Shown one piece after another: positions 39,133-46,651 of a stretch of DNA of 64,000 nucleotides. The position numbers were made by a program, and so were the translations under genes. The stretch's first letter is position 1, and each line of letters opens with the position of its first letter. Origin of the DNA: Paenibacillus plantiphilus (GTDB lineage Bacteria; Bacillota; Bacilli; Paenibacillales; Paenibacillaceae); assembly GCF_927798095.1 (NCBI RefSeq), contig NZ_CAKMMF010000003.1, positions 36,612 through 100,611 on the forward strand, read 5' to 3'. The notes beneath the pieces are model-generated. The model did not search any database, had not been told where the DNA came from, and saw nothing but the letters and a program-made list of their open reading frames with translations.

Positions 39133-39810
39133 CTATTCCACCCACTCCACGACTTCCTGCATGCATCGACGTGTCTTGTCAGCGGGGTCATGCAATCTAT
39201 AGCCAAAGGCAGCCATAACAGCAACACCATAATGTTCAGGGTCCATTATTCCTTCTTCAACTAATAAATCGCTGATCTTCTCTCTGTTAAAGCCTTCAAT
39301 CGGGCAAGAATCAATCCCAATCCATGCGGCAGCAGTCATCATGTTGCCTAATGCAATATACGTTTGGCGGCAGGCCCATTCGAACATCACTCTCGGATCA
39401 TCTTCAATCGCAAACCCTGTTTTCAAAAAATGATCATAGGTAGTCCGCTTCCCCTCTGCAATTTCGGGCGACAGCTGCTGGACGTTCACCATCATTCTCC
39501 GAATATAATCAGAGCTTGCAACCATGTCCTTCGGCAGTCTGGAGAGAATAATCATAAAATGACTCGCTGTCGGCAATTGTCTTCTCGCTCCTGAAGCATA
39601 CTCCGCTAGCTTGGCACGTATGTCCTGATTCTGCACGATGACAAATTTCCAAGGCTCAAAGCCAAACGAGCTTGGTGACAAACGGCCCGTCTCTAATATG
39701 TACTGAAAATCAGCCTCGCTTATTTTCTTATTCGGGTCAAACTCTTTCGTTGCATGGCGAAATTGAAACGCCGATAGCAGCTCATTTTTCTTAGCCTGTA
39801 GATCACTCAA
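39133..39810 (-). CDS. Nitroreductase-family NAD(P)H oxidoreductase
   Basis: A 225-aa FMN-dependent enzyme of the nitroreductase/NfsB-like family. Signatures: HATKEFDPNKKI at the start of the core, RLSPSSFGFEPWKFVIVQ in the FMN-phosphate region, and DSCPIEGFN. Substrate unknown; such enzymes reduce quinones, nitro groups or azo compounds. The upstream 200 bases are gene-free until the P-type ATPase promoter on the other strand. Confidence 0.88.
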   Translation of the reverse strand: MSDLQAKKNELLSAFQFRHATKEFDPNKKISEADFQYILETGRLSPSSFGFEPWKFVIVQNQDIRAKLAEYASGARRQLPTASHFMIILSRLPKDMVASSDYIRRMMVNVQQLSPEIAEGKRTTYDHFLKTGFAIEDDPRVMFEWACRQTYIALGNMMTAAAWIGIDSCPIEGFNREKISDLLVEEGIMDPEHYGVAVMAAFGYRLHDPADKTRRCMQEVVEWVE

Positions 39811-39938
39811 TGGATTAACTCCTTTATTCGTTCTTAGCTTTCACGGTTCAATAGATAGTTTAACATATTTAAACAAGCCATTCTTGAACCGGTTACAGGG
39901 TTAGAAAGAACAGGTTTCCATCGGCAGCTTCCTCTAGA

Positions 39939-39982
39939 TTGACTTTACCGACAATAAGAACTAACATATGAACAAGTATTCA
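39939..39982 (+). promoter_or_regulatory. Promoter and SmtB/ArsR-type operator of the Cd/Zn ATPase
   Basis: TTGACT (39939-39944), 17 bases, TAACAT (39962-39967) form a sigma-A promoter. Directly after the -10 box, TGAACAAGTATTCA (39969-39982) has the TGAA-N6-TTCA form of SmtB/CzrA/CadC operators. No ArsR-family gene is within this window next to it. Confidence 0.7.
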
Positions 39983-40005
39983 TTTATTGTTGGAGGATGA
40001 TGATC

Positions 40006-42105
40006 ATGAAAGAATATCGGGTTAAAGGCTTGTCTTGCGGCAATTGCGCCCTCATGCTTGAGCATGAGATCCGGCAATTGGAGCATGGTGAAATCGCAAC
40101 ACTTAGCTTCAACAGCGGCAAATTGATCGTTGATGAGCGTGTGTCCTTAGATAAAGTGAAGGTTATTCTAAAAACCGATCGTGCCTACATCGAGAGAGAA
40201 AATAATGATTCCCATGAGGGACACGATCATCATGACCATGATCATAGCGAAGGTAATAAGAAGATGATCGGAATTCTCGCGGTTTCCGCTGTTATCTATT
40301 TAAGTGCGATATTGGTGGACGGCCAAGCGGCGGCTTCTACCGTCATTTTGCTTTACCTGATCGCGACCGTGCTAAGCGGCTATTCCACATTCATGAAGGG
40401 TCTTAAAAATCTATTCCGGCTAAAGTTCACTATCGACACGTTGATGACGATTGCCCTTGTAGGTGCCGTTTCCATCGGAGAATGGAAAGAAGCGACGCTA
40501 GTCGCTATTTTGTTCGGATTAAACGAGCTGCTGGAAGGTCTCGGCATGGAGAAAGCCCGCCGTTCTATGGAAACCTTGCTCAAGGTCGCTCCCAAGGAAG
40601 CAACCAAGCTGGAGAACGGCATCGAAGCCGTTGTCCCTATTGCCACACTCCAAGCAGGCGACATCGTTGTTGTTAAGCCGGGAGAAAAGATTCCATCCGA
40701 CGGTTCTGTGTTATCCGGCAGCAGCTCAGTCAATGAATCGGTCATTACCGGTGAATCCCTCCCTGTTGAGAAGGCGGAGGGTGAATCCGTATTCGGCGGA
40801 AGCATCAATAACGAAGGCGTGCTCCGGGTCCGTATCAACAAAGCTTATCAGGATTCCTCATTGGCAAAAATATTGCATTTGGTCGAAGAAGCTCAGGAAA
40901 CGAAAACGCCAACGGAGCTATTCATCAACAAATTCGCCAAATATTATACGCCGCTAATTATGATCGTCGCTGCGCTTGTCATCGTGTTCCCTCCCCTTTT
41001 TCTCGGGGGCGATTGGACAGAATGGTTGTATCAGGGCCTCGCCGTCCTGATCGTCGGTTGCCCATGCGCTTTGATCTTATCTTCTCCAATCGCTATAGTA
41101 GCGGGAATTACACGCAATGCGCGCAACGGCATATTGATTAAAGGCGGCATGTTCCTCGAACAGTTAGGCAAGCTGGATACAATCGCTTTTGATAAAACCG
41201 GGACGTTGACGAAGGGTGAGCCCCATGTCGAGAAATCCGTCGTTTATGACGAGCAGAGATTCCTTGCAGTAGCCGGCGCCATCGAGAAATCGTCCACCCA
41301 CCCGCTCGCTAAAGCGATCATGAAAGAAGTAGCCCGTCATGGAATTGAAATTAAAGAAGCGGAAGACATTCAGGCCGTCTCAGGTCGCGGTATTGTGGCA
41401 ACTTACGAAGGAAACAAATATTGGCTCGGCAACGAAGGAAGCATGGCGCATCTTTCGATTCCAAGTGAGGTGCAATCTACGATTGAGCAGCTTAAGGAAA
41501 GCGGACTAACACTCGTTCTTGTAGCAGATGAGAAGCAAGTGATTGGGATGTTCGGAATCTCTGATGAAATTCGTGAGGAGAGCAGAAGCGTAATAGCTGC
41601 CTTGCATCGAACTGGCGTCCGCCATACCGTTATGCTGACGGGCGATCATCAGAAGACGGCGGAGAAAGTAGCATCGGCAGTTGGAGTTACGGCGTATTAT
41701 GGAAACTTGCTGCCAGAAGATAAAGTGGCGCAAGTCAAGCGGCTTGCCGAGCAAGGCAATGTCGGCATGGTCGGTGATGGCATCAATGATGCGCCAGCCC
41801 TTGCATCCGCGCAGCTCGGCATTGCGATGGGTAAAGGTACAGACAGCGCTATAGAAACTGCTGATATCGTACTCATGCAGGATCACCTTGGCAAGCTGCC
41901 GGAAGCAATACGAGTAGCCAGGCGCGTGAATCGCATTATCCGTTTTAATATCGGTGTTTCCTTGGGACTTAAGCTTATTGCCTTACTCCTGACCATTCCC
42001 GGCTGGTTAACGCTATGGGTGGCTATTCTGTCCGATATGGGAGCGACTATTTTCGTTACTTTGGTGAGTTTGACGATTCTTGTTGAAAGAAAATTGATGG
42101 AGTAG
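40006..42105 (+). CDS. Heavy-metal P1B-type ATPase (Cd/Zn/Co exporting, CadA-like)
   Basis: A 699-aa metal exporter. Parts in order: N-terminal HMA domain with GLSCGNC, a short His/Asp-rich linker ([14 protein letters not shown]), transmembrane segments, ion-site CPC in [11 protein letters not shown], phosphorylation DKTGTLT, HP motif THPLAK and [10 protein letters not shown]. The CPC and the His-rich linker point to Zn, Cd or Co rather than Cu. ATG at 40006 has GGAGG 9 bases upstream, making three in-frame upstream Met codons unlikely. Controlled by the operator upstream. Confidence 0.92.
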   Translation: MKEYRVKGLSCGNCALMLEHEIRQLEHGEIATLSFNSGKLIVDERVSLDKVKVILKTDRAYIERENNDSHEGHDHHDHDHSEGNKKMIGILAVSAVIYLSAILVDGQAAASTVILLYLIATVLSGYSTFMKGLKNLFRLKFTIDTLMTIALVGAVSIGEWKEATLVAILFGLNELLEGLGMEKARRSMETLLKVAPKEATKLENGIEAVVPIATLQAGDIVVVKPGEKIPSDGSVLSGSSSVNESVITGESLPVEKAEGESVFGGSINNEGVLRVRINKAYQDSSLAKILHLVEEAQETKTPTELFINKFAKYYTPLIMIVAALVIVFPPLFLGGDWTEWLYQGLAVLIVGCPCALILSSPIAIVAGITRNARNGILIKGGMFLEQLGKLDTIAFDKTGTLTKGEPHVEKSVVYDEQRFLAVAGAIEKSSTHPLAKAIMKEVARHGIEIKEAEDIQAVSGRGIVATYEGNKYWLGNEGSMAHLSIPSEVQSTIEQLKESGLTLVLVADEKQVIGMFGISDEIREESRSVIAALHRTGVRHTVMLTGDHQKTAEKVASAVGVTAYYGNLLPEDKVAQVKRLAEQGNVGMVGDGINDAPALASAQLGIAMGKGTDSAIETADIVLMQDHLGKLPEAIRVARRVNRIIRFNIGVSLGLKLIALLLTIPGWLTLWVAILSDMGATIFVTLVSLTILVERKLME

Positions 42106-42135
42106 TTTTGAAACGGGAAAAGACCAGAAAATGCA

Positions 42136-42165
42136 AAACGGAAGGCGGGCAACCACCTTCCGTTT
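42136..42165 (+). terminator. Terminator after the P-type ATPase
   Basis: AAACGGAAGG (42136-42145) pairs with CCTTCCGTTT (42156-42165) with a 10-base loop, 31 bases past the stop. Confidence 0.75.
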
Positions 42166-42198
42166 CACATGAAATAACTGTATTTACTTTTGCCTGAT

Positions 42199-42447
42199 TC
42201 AGCCATCATTTCTTCGTTTTTTTCTTAGAAATGTACTGATAATATAAAAAAATAGGATTATTCCATTCACTGCAATCAAATATTCAGCATCATCAAAAAA
42301 TAAGCTTATAACAAAAGCTACAATACCGCCAATTATTATTATAACCGAATTCTCAACAACTCTTTTTAAACTTTTCAAGTCTCTAATTATCCTGTACATC
42401 CCAAAAATCAACAAGAGACCATACAACACGATGAGGAATAAATACAT
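42199..42447 (-). CDS. Small membrane protein
   Basis: An 82-aa protein with three hydrophobic segments (starting MYLFLIVLYGLLLIFGMY) and a basic tail KKRRNDG. The ATG at 42447 has AGGAGGGAG just upstream; an ATG 8 codons earlier is less likely. AT-rich compared with its neighbours. No family recognised. It follows the frameshifted peptide gene. Confidence 0.55.
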   Translation of the reverse strand: MYLFLIVLYGLLLIFGMYRIIRDLKSLKRVVENSVIIIIGGIVAFVISLFFDDAEYLIAVNGIILFFYIISTFLRKKRRNDG

Positions 42448-42490
42448 GGTTCTCCCTCCTACCAGCAGCAATTAACCCGCCGATTCCTAA

Positions 42491-42770
42491 CTAAATTGCA
42501 GGAATTCCACCTGTATCATTACTAGAACGATTAACATTATTATTTACAATACCCTTTTTTAAAAGGCTTGCCTCTTTTTTAATCCCATCAATATAGAAAT
42601 CATTATTTTTATCGGTAAAAATAGTAGCTTTTATCAATAGTATTTTTGAACACTTCACCATATTCCTCTTTAAATTCTGGGTTCGCACTTCTTGCCTGCA
42701 AAATCGAACTACTCCCTAACGTAAATAACAATACCATAACCAGAACTGAATTAACCAATTTCACCCTCAT
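42491..42770 (-). pseudogene. Frameshifted small secreted peptide gene
   Basis: The first frame (ATG at 42770, GGAGG 10 bases ahead) gives a signal peptide MRVKLVNSVLVMVLLF ending near ILQARSA, then NPEFKEEYGEVFKNTIDKSYYF and a stop at 42609. The second frame (to 42491) continues TDKNNDFYIDGIKKEAS and ends NRSSNDTGGIPAI. Removing one T from the T5 run at 42617-42621 joins them into 92 aa. So this is a single gene broken by one base, or a sequencing error in a homopolymer. Confidence 0.6.
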
Positions 42771-42816
42771 AATAAATTCGCCTCCATAAATCAAAACACC
42801 ATAAATCACCATCCCC

Positions 42817-42865
42817 TTGACAAAAATAAAAGATCATCATAGAATAATGTCAGTAACTACTGACA
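42817..42865 (+). promoter_or_regulatory. Promoter and palindromic operator of the TetR gene
   Basis: TTGACA (42817-42822), 17 bases, TAGAAT (42840-42845) is a near-consensus promoter. TGTCAGTA-AC-TACTGACA (42848-42865) is an 8-bp inverted repeat directly after the -10 box and 21 bases before the tetR start, as expected for autorepression. Confidence 0.8.
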
Positions 42866-42886
42866 GACATATTGAGGGGTGATGAC

Positions 42887-43474
42887 GTGGATGGCCGCAA
42901 GCAAGTAACCGGTGATCGTTTGCTTCTAGCTGCTATTGATCTGATATCAGCGAAAGGCTACAACGGTGTTACAACAGAAGAGATCGCTACGACCGCTGGC
43001 CTTACCGAGAAGACGCTGTTCCGGCACTTCGGGACCAAGCTGAACCTTCTCGAATCCGCATTCGAGCGATTCCACTACGCAGAAGAGATGAAAATTCTTT
43101 TTAAGGAAAAGCTGGAATGGGAGCTGGAAGCAGATTTGCTTACCATTTGCAGGGCCTATCACGAGATCATGAATCGTGACCGCAAGCTTGTCTTGATTAG
43201 TCTGAGGGAACAGGTGCTTTTGCCTGAATTTAAAAAACGCATGCATCAGCATCCCTTGCAGCTTCTGGACGTTTTGACAAACTATTTTGTCGAGATGGGC
43301 GAACGGGGCAGAATGATTCGCGCGAATCCGCGTATGCATGCTTTTACATTCATGATGGCTCATTTCGGCGCTTTCATCAATGATCTGGACTCCGGCAGGA
43401 ATTATCCGGACATTACGCTCGAACCGTTCATACTGGAGAGCGTAAAGCTTTTTGCCAGGGCGTTAACTCCCTAG
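42887..43474 (+). CDS. TetR-family transcriptional regulator
   Basis: A 195-aa regulator. N-terminal HTH: LLLAAIDLISAKGYNGVTTE and IATTAGLTEKTLFRHFGTK; the rest is an unknown ligand-binding domain with many Met/Phe residues. The GTG at 42887 follows GAGGGGTGAT, which fits the anti-Shine-Dalgarno; an in-frame TTG at 42872 overlaps it. It probably controls itself and perhaps the next two genes. Confidence 0.85.
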   Translation: MDGRKQVTGDRLLLAAIDLISAKGYNGVTTEEIATTAGLTEKTLFRHFGTKLNLLESAFERFHYAEEMKILFKEKLEWELEADLLTICRAYHEIMNRDRKLVLISLREQVLLPEFKKRMHQHPLQLLDVLTNYFVEMGERGRMIRANPRMHAFTFMMAHFGAFINDLDSGRNYPDITLEPFILESVKLFARALTP

Positions 43475-43528
43475 TTTTTTTATCAGCTTAATAGCGTTTC
43501 AACAACTACAATTAGGAGGAAGAACACG

Positions 43529-44026
43529 ATGCGTCAACAGGCTAACAAAGCAACATCGCGAGTAGAAGGACAAGCATTAATTATTGAGCGTATTTTCGAA
43601 GCGCCGCGCGAGCTGGTGTGGGATGCTTGGACAAAGCCGGAACATGTGTCCCGCTGGTGGGGTCACGGCGGAGTCCCCCTCCATGCCTGCGAGATCGATT
43701 TGCGAATGGACGGCACCTACCGATATGTTCAGTTAGGTCCGGATGGCACTGAGTTTCCTGTCATCGGCGCGTATCGCGAAATCGTGAAGCCCGAGCGACT
43801 GAATTATACGATGATTTTTGACATGGCTCCGTATAACGAGCATGAATCTGTCATTTTCGACACGTTTGAACAACTTGAAGACGGTAACACTAAATTGACG
43901 ATGCGCACAGAATACGCCTCTGCTGAAGCCCTTCAAGGCTCGCTAGCTTCCGGCGCTGAGCAAGGCGCCATTGCATCCATGGAACGTTACGCCGAATATT
44001 TGACCAAGTTGCAACAGGAATTATAA
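43529..44026 (+). CDS. SRPBCC (AHSA1-type) domain protein
   Basis: A 165-aa START-like domain protein. The opening IERIFEAPRELVWDAWTKPEHVSRWWG and the middle DGTYRYVQLGPDG are typical of the Activator of Hsp90 ATPase homolog 1-like family. It probably binds a hydrophobic ligand; the ligand is unknown. AGGAGG precedes the ATG. Cotranscribed with the TetR gene (54-base gap) and the DUF1801 gene (24-base gap). Confidence 0.85.
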   Translation: MRQQANKATSRVEGQALIIERIFEAPRELVWDAWTKPEHVSRWWGHGGVPLHACEIDLRMDGTYRYVQLGPDGTEFPVIGAYREIVKPERLNYTMIFDMAPYNEHESVIFDTFEQLEDGNTKLTMRTEYASAEALQGSLASGAEQGAIASMERYAEYLTKLQQEL

Positions 44027-44050
44027 TATCCCATTCATATAGGAGAGGAA

Positions 44051-44398
44051 GTGTTGAGAATGAACCCGGAAGTATCCACATTTATTGAAAATCTGGCCTC
44101 GCCATGGCAAATTGAATTGTGTGGCCAGCTTCGGCAAATGGTCCATGAGACGATTCCCGGAGTGGAAGAGAAAATCCAATACAAGAAACCTCATTTTCTA
44201 AAAAACGGGCAATTCGCTGCCGTCATTTCGCCTTCGAAGGATGCAATTGCATTTATGATCATGAACACGGCCGGCATGACGTTTCCGAAAGGCTTCGAAG
44301 GGCCAGCCGAACGGAAGTGGATCAAGCTGCGCGAAGGAGATCAACCGGATCTGGCCCAATTGTCCGGCTATCTGAAGCAAGCATCCGAGTCGCTGTAA
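44051..44398 (+). CDS. DUF1801 protein
   Basis: A 115-aa protein of the YdhG/YdeI-like DUF1801 family, with ASPWQIELCGQLRQMV, GVEEKIQYKKPHFLKNG and WIKLREGD. In B. subtilis a member has been linked to iron handling, but the function is not settled. The start may be GTG at 44051 (GAGAGGAA overlapping) or ATG at 44060 (11 bases from GGAGAGG). Ends before a strong terminator. Confidence 0.8.
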   Translation: MLRMNPEVSTFIENLASPWQIELCGQLRQMVHETIPGVEEKIQYKKPHFLKNGQFAAVISPSKDAIAFMIMNTAGMTFPKGFEGPAERKWIKLREGDQPDLAQLSGYLKQASESL

Positions 44399-44425
44399 TT
44401 GGGCAATCAGCAATTAAGTCCAAAT

Positions 44426-44468
44426 AAAAAGTTGGAGGGAAAACGTAACGTTTCCGCTCCAACTTTTT
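44426..44468 (+). terminator. Terminator of the TetR operon
   Basis: AAAAAGTTGGAG (44426-44437) pairs with CTCCAACTTTTT (44457-44468) and runs into T7 on the plus strand. Confidence 0.88.
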
Positions 44469-44531
44469 TTGTGGCTTTGCTTTTGTAGGTAAGTAGCGCT
44501 GCGGAACAAAGCACTGTGTCATTTTACAACA

Positions 44532-44651
44532 TCAAATATTCAACACATCCAAATCAAAAGCACTATCGTACCCTTTACAATCAAAAAAGCCTTCTGAAAT
44601 GATCTCCGAAGCCTCTGCCATCATAATAACTGAGTAATCATTCCCTTGCAT
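44532..44651 (-). CDS. 39-aa peptide ORF coupled to the upstream gene
   Basis: The frame MQGNDYSVIMMAEASEI then GFFDCKGYDSAFDLDVL ends at TGA 44532. Its ATG starts at 44651, one base after the stop of the upstream gene, with GAGGAATGGG as a possible Shine-Dalgarno. Acidic, no signal peptide. No family recognised; it might be a short partner or a truncated remnant. Confidence 0.45.
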   Translation of the reverse strand: MQGNDYSVIMMAEASEIISEGFFDCKGYDSAFDLDVLNI

Positions 44652-44652
44652 A

Positions 44653-44880
44653 CTAATCCCATTCCTCACGCATCCGACGTACTTCCTCCTGAAGTTCTTT
44701 AGCTCGTGCAGGAGTCAACACTCCCGCAGACTCCAGTATATCATCGATCGCGTAATCATCTTCCATCTCAATCGTTTCGTTATCAAGATCTATCGTAACT
44801 TTTCTGTCGGTGACGTTCATCTTGGCTAACAGAAATTTCAATTGAATTGCCGTTTCCTTATCCATTTTCTTAGGAATCAT
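44653..44880 (-). CDS. Small acidic protein, unknown family
   Basis: A 75-aa protein, begins MIPKKMDKETAIQLKFLLAK and ends with a charged helix (ARAKELQEEVRRMREEWD). GGGGAGGTG lies about 7 bases before the ATG at 44880. No hydrophobic segment. Size, charge and tight coupling to a shorter partner recall toxin-antitoxin layouts, but no domain supports that. Confidence 0.55.
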   Translation of the reverse strand: MIPKKMDKETAIQLKFLLAKMNVTDRKVTIDLDNETIEMEDDYAIDDILESAGVLTPARAKELQEEVRRMREEWD

Positions 44881-44949
44881 TCTCTGCACCTCCCCTATGC
44901 AAGAAAAGCCCTTAGGGATAAATCCTTAGGAGCTTACTTACATAGTTTG

Positions 44950-45027
44950 TACCGACGAGAGAATTCGAACTACACCCGTTAGGACTCGATTTTGAGTCGA
45001 GCGCGTCTGCCATTCCGCCACGCCAGC
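44950..45027 (-). tRNA. tRNA-Leu (anticodon CAA), degenerate
   Basis: The minus strand gives an acceptor stem GCTGGCG/CGTCGGT (with G-U pairs), D arm GGAATGGCAGACGC, anticodon arm CTCGA-CTCAAAA-TCGAG with CAA, and a T loop TTCGAAT. The T stem does not pair (TGTAG against TCTCT), the variable arm is short for a class II tRNA (78 bases in all), and no CCA is encoded. So the gene looks eroded, or a chromosomal pseudo-tRNA. Confidence 0.55.
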
Positions 45028-45217
45028 TTATTCAATTAACGGTACAATACTATTACAAATCAAGCAATAAAAACAATTTCATAACTTTCTTGACTTGAGT
45101 GGGAAAAACCCTTGAGGGACAAGGGAGGAGGGCATTTTGAGGAGTTCAAAAAACACTGCGTATAATCTGGTGCTATGCGAATCAGTCCCTGTATCGTCCT
45201 TTTGGGTTTGCATACTC
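45028..45217. other. Gene-free stretch between the tRNA and the hypothetical ORF
   Basis: No gene, RNA or repeat recognised. The sequence is AT-rich with no clear promoter. Confidence 0.4.
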
Positions 45218-45472
45218 CTACCCTTTACTAGGGAATATACATGTGATGAGCGCATAGAAATTTATCGTAAATAAGAAATCGTCTATGGAAATAACTAACC
45301 GCTTTCCGATACTCCCCGTCAAAATACACCGCAAACCCAGCCCAGCAGTTATATCCTTCACATTTATCACGAAAAATTCACTACCAACGGGAGTTGAGCC
45401 TCCATCAAATTCAGGCAGCGTCTTAGTTGGATCAATATATCGTTTAAGCGTCCCTATTCGCTCTGTATCCAT
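45218..45472 (-). CDS. Hypothetical protein, weak
   Basis: An 84-aa frame starting MDTERIGTLKRYIDPTKTL. The N-terminal half reads like protein, but there is no Shine-Dalgarno and no family match. It may be a remnant. An overlapping plus-strand frame has less natural composition. Confidence 0.25.
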   Translation of the reverse strand: MDTERIGTLKRYIDPTKTLPEFDGGSTPVGSEFFVINVKDITAGLGLRCILTGSIGKRLVISIDDFLFTINFYALITCIFPSKG

Positions 45473-45505
45473 CAAAAATAACTATAACTGAGACTTGCAC
45501 GCTCA

Positions 45506-45712
45506 TCATAATTTCCCATTATCATCCAGTCCTAATAAGTAATCCACGCTCACCTTATGAAATCGAGATAGTTTAATCAGAATCTGAGTAGGAATATCCA
45601 GTTCCCCGCTCTCATAACGAGAATAGGTTGCTTGTGTAACATTCAAAAAATCAGCCATTTGCTGCTGTGTCATATCTTTATCTTCACGTAAATCTCTAAC
45701 TTTTTTATACAT
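45506..45712 (-). CDS. XRE-family regulator, copy 2
   Basis: A 68-aa single-domain HTH protein (MYKKVRDLREDKDMTQQQ, then SRYESGELDIPTQILIK) and a short end DYLLGLDDNGKL. It is about 80% identical to the copy just upstream, and the leader is also duplicated. The start is uncertain (45712 or 45718). Probably a DNA-binding repressor acting on the dyads at 45739-45780. Confidence 0.75.
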   Translation of the reverse strand: MYKKVRDLREDKDMTQQQMADFLNVTQATYSRYESGELDIPTQILIKLSRFHKVSVDYLLGLDDNGKL

Positions 45713-45738
45713 TTCCATCACCCAAAACCATTCTATGA

Positions 45739-45780
45739 TATACGGTTTTTGCATATTGACTTTTATGCATTTTTCGTATA
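45739..45780. promoter_or_regulatory. Paired dyads upstream of XRE copy 2
   Basis: TATACG-GTTTT-TGCATA (45739-45755) and TATGCA-TTTTT-CGTATA (45764-45780), each 17 bp with 5-base spacers and 25 bases from start to start. They match the pair before copy 1, which makes them likely operators. Confidence 0.6.
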
Positions 45781-45797
45781 TTTTTAGGTGGAAGCAA

Positions 45798-45828
45798 TGA
45801 CAGACACACCTTCTAGGCGTGTCTGTCA
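45798..45828 (-). terminator. Hairpin between the XRE copies
   Basis: TGACAGACACACC pairs with GGCGTGTCTGTCA, one G-U, loop TTCTA. It ends the transcript of copy 1. The T tract is weak. Confidence 0.55.
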
Positions 45829-45838
45829 TCAAATATTG

Positions 45839-46066
45839 CTATTGCTTAGGTTTGCGTTCATATGGTTTTGCACTTTCCGTCAGTCCTAATAAGTAGTCGA
45901 CGCTCACCTTATGAAATTGGGATAGTTTAATTAGGACCTGAGTGGGAATGTCCAGCTCCCCTCTCTCATAACGAGAATAAGTTGCTTGTGTAACATTCAA
46001 ATAATCAGCCATTTGCTGCTGTGTTATATCTTTGTCTTCACGTAAACCTCTAATTTTTGTATACAT
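45839..46066 (-). CDS. XRE-family regulator, copy 1
   Basis: A 75-aa single-domain HTH protein (MYTKIRGLREDKDITQQQ, then SRYERGELDIPTQVLIK) with tail DYLLGLTESAKPYERK. It is nearly the same as copy 2, so the pair arose by tandem duplication of about 350 bp including promoter dyads. Start is uncertain (46066 or 46072); GGTGA is the only Shine-Dalgarno-like match. Confidence 0.78.
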   Translation of the reverse strand: MYTKIRGLREDKDITQQQMADYLNVTQATYSRYERGELDIPTQVLIKLSQFHKVSVDYLLGLTESAKPYERKPKQ

Positions 46067-46092
46067 GTCCATCACCCAAAACCATTCTACGG

Positions 46093-46134
46093 TATGCGGT
46101 TATTGCATATTTATTTTTATGCATTTTTCGCATA
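46093..46134. promoter_or_regulatory. Paired dyads upstream of XRE copy 1
   Basis: TATGCG-GTTAT-TGCATA (46093-46109) and TATGCA-TTTTT-CGCATA (46118-46134), again 25 bases from start to start. A TAGAAT-like -10 box lies next to the first dyad on the minus strand. This is the pattern expected of a cooperative repressor site. Confidence 0.65.
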
Positions 46135-46245
46135 TCTAATTTGAAGCGTTGTCATCAATGAATGATTCCGACTCTCGCAGAGCTACATATACATCCACAA
46201 AAACTCAAAATAAATCACCCTTCCCACAGAAAGGAACGATCCCAA

Positions 46246-46536
46246 ATGAAAACCATCTTAGAAGAACTCTACAATGACAATTTGCTTCTAAGCGCACATG
46301 CTGCTACTAAGGACCCGCAGTATCGCATTTCCGGGAATAAGATTAATGAAGAAATGGACAAATGGAAAACGAAATTATCCAAAGATGACTATGACAACCT
46401 CATTGATTTATTGGACCTGCACGCTCAAATACACGACATGGATACAACCGCATCATTTGCTTACGGCTTCAAGCTAGGCGCGTCGATCATGCTGGAAGTG
46501 CTTGATGGGAAAAGCGAGCTTATTCGGACGAAATGA
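46246..46536 (+). CDS. DUF6809-like protein
   Basis: A 96-aa protein: MKTILEELYNDNLLLSAH and then DLHAQIHDMDTTASFAYGFK fit the DUF6809 group, common in Paenibacillus and near XRE regulators. Function unknown. The ATG at 46246 has AAAGGAACG about 9 bases before it. It is divergent from XRE copy 1 and may be controlled by it. Confidence 0.65.
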   Translation: MKTILEELYNDNLLLSAHAATKDPQYRISGNKINEEMDKWKTKLSKDDYDNLIDLLDLHAQIHDMDTTASFAYGFKLGASIMLEVLDGKSELIRTK

Positions 46537-46574
46537 ATGAAAGCATCGGAAGCCGACTTTAATTCATATCGTAT

Positions 46575-46602
46575 AAAAAAACGCCGCCCTCCAAGGGTGA
46601 CG
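46575..46602 (-). terminator. Terminator after the 393-aa gene
   Basis: On the minus strand CGTCACCCT-TGG-AGGGCGGCG (one mismatch, one G-U) is followed by T7. It lies about 50 bases past the stop at 46652. Confidence 0.65.
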
Positions 46603-46651
46603 TTAACGGCCAATGATAAACAGCGGAACGAACCGCCATTTTCAAACATTT

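Noticed and set aside
38925-39230. 101-codon minus-strand frame beside the nitroreductase
   Set aside because: Overlaps the nitroreductase gene end and contains its terminator; no family features.
45285-45491. Plus-strand frame of 68 codons
   Set aside because: Antisense to a slightly more protein-like minus-strand frame; neither has a good ribosome site.
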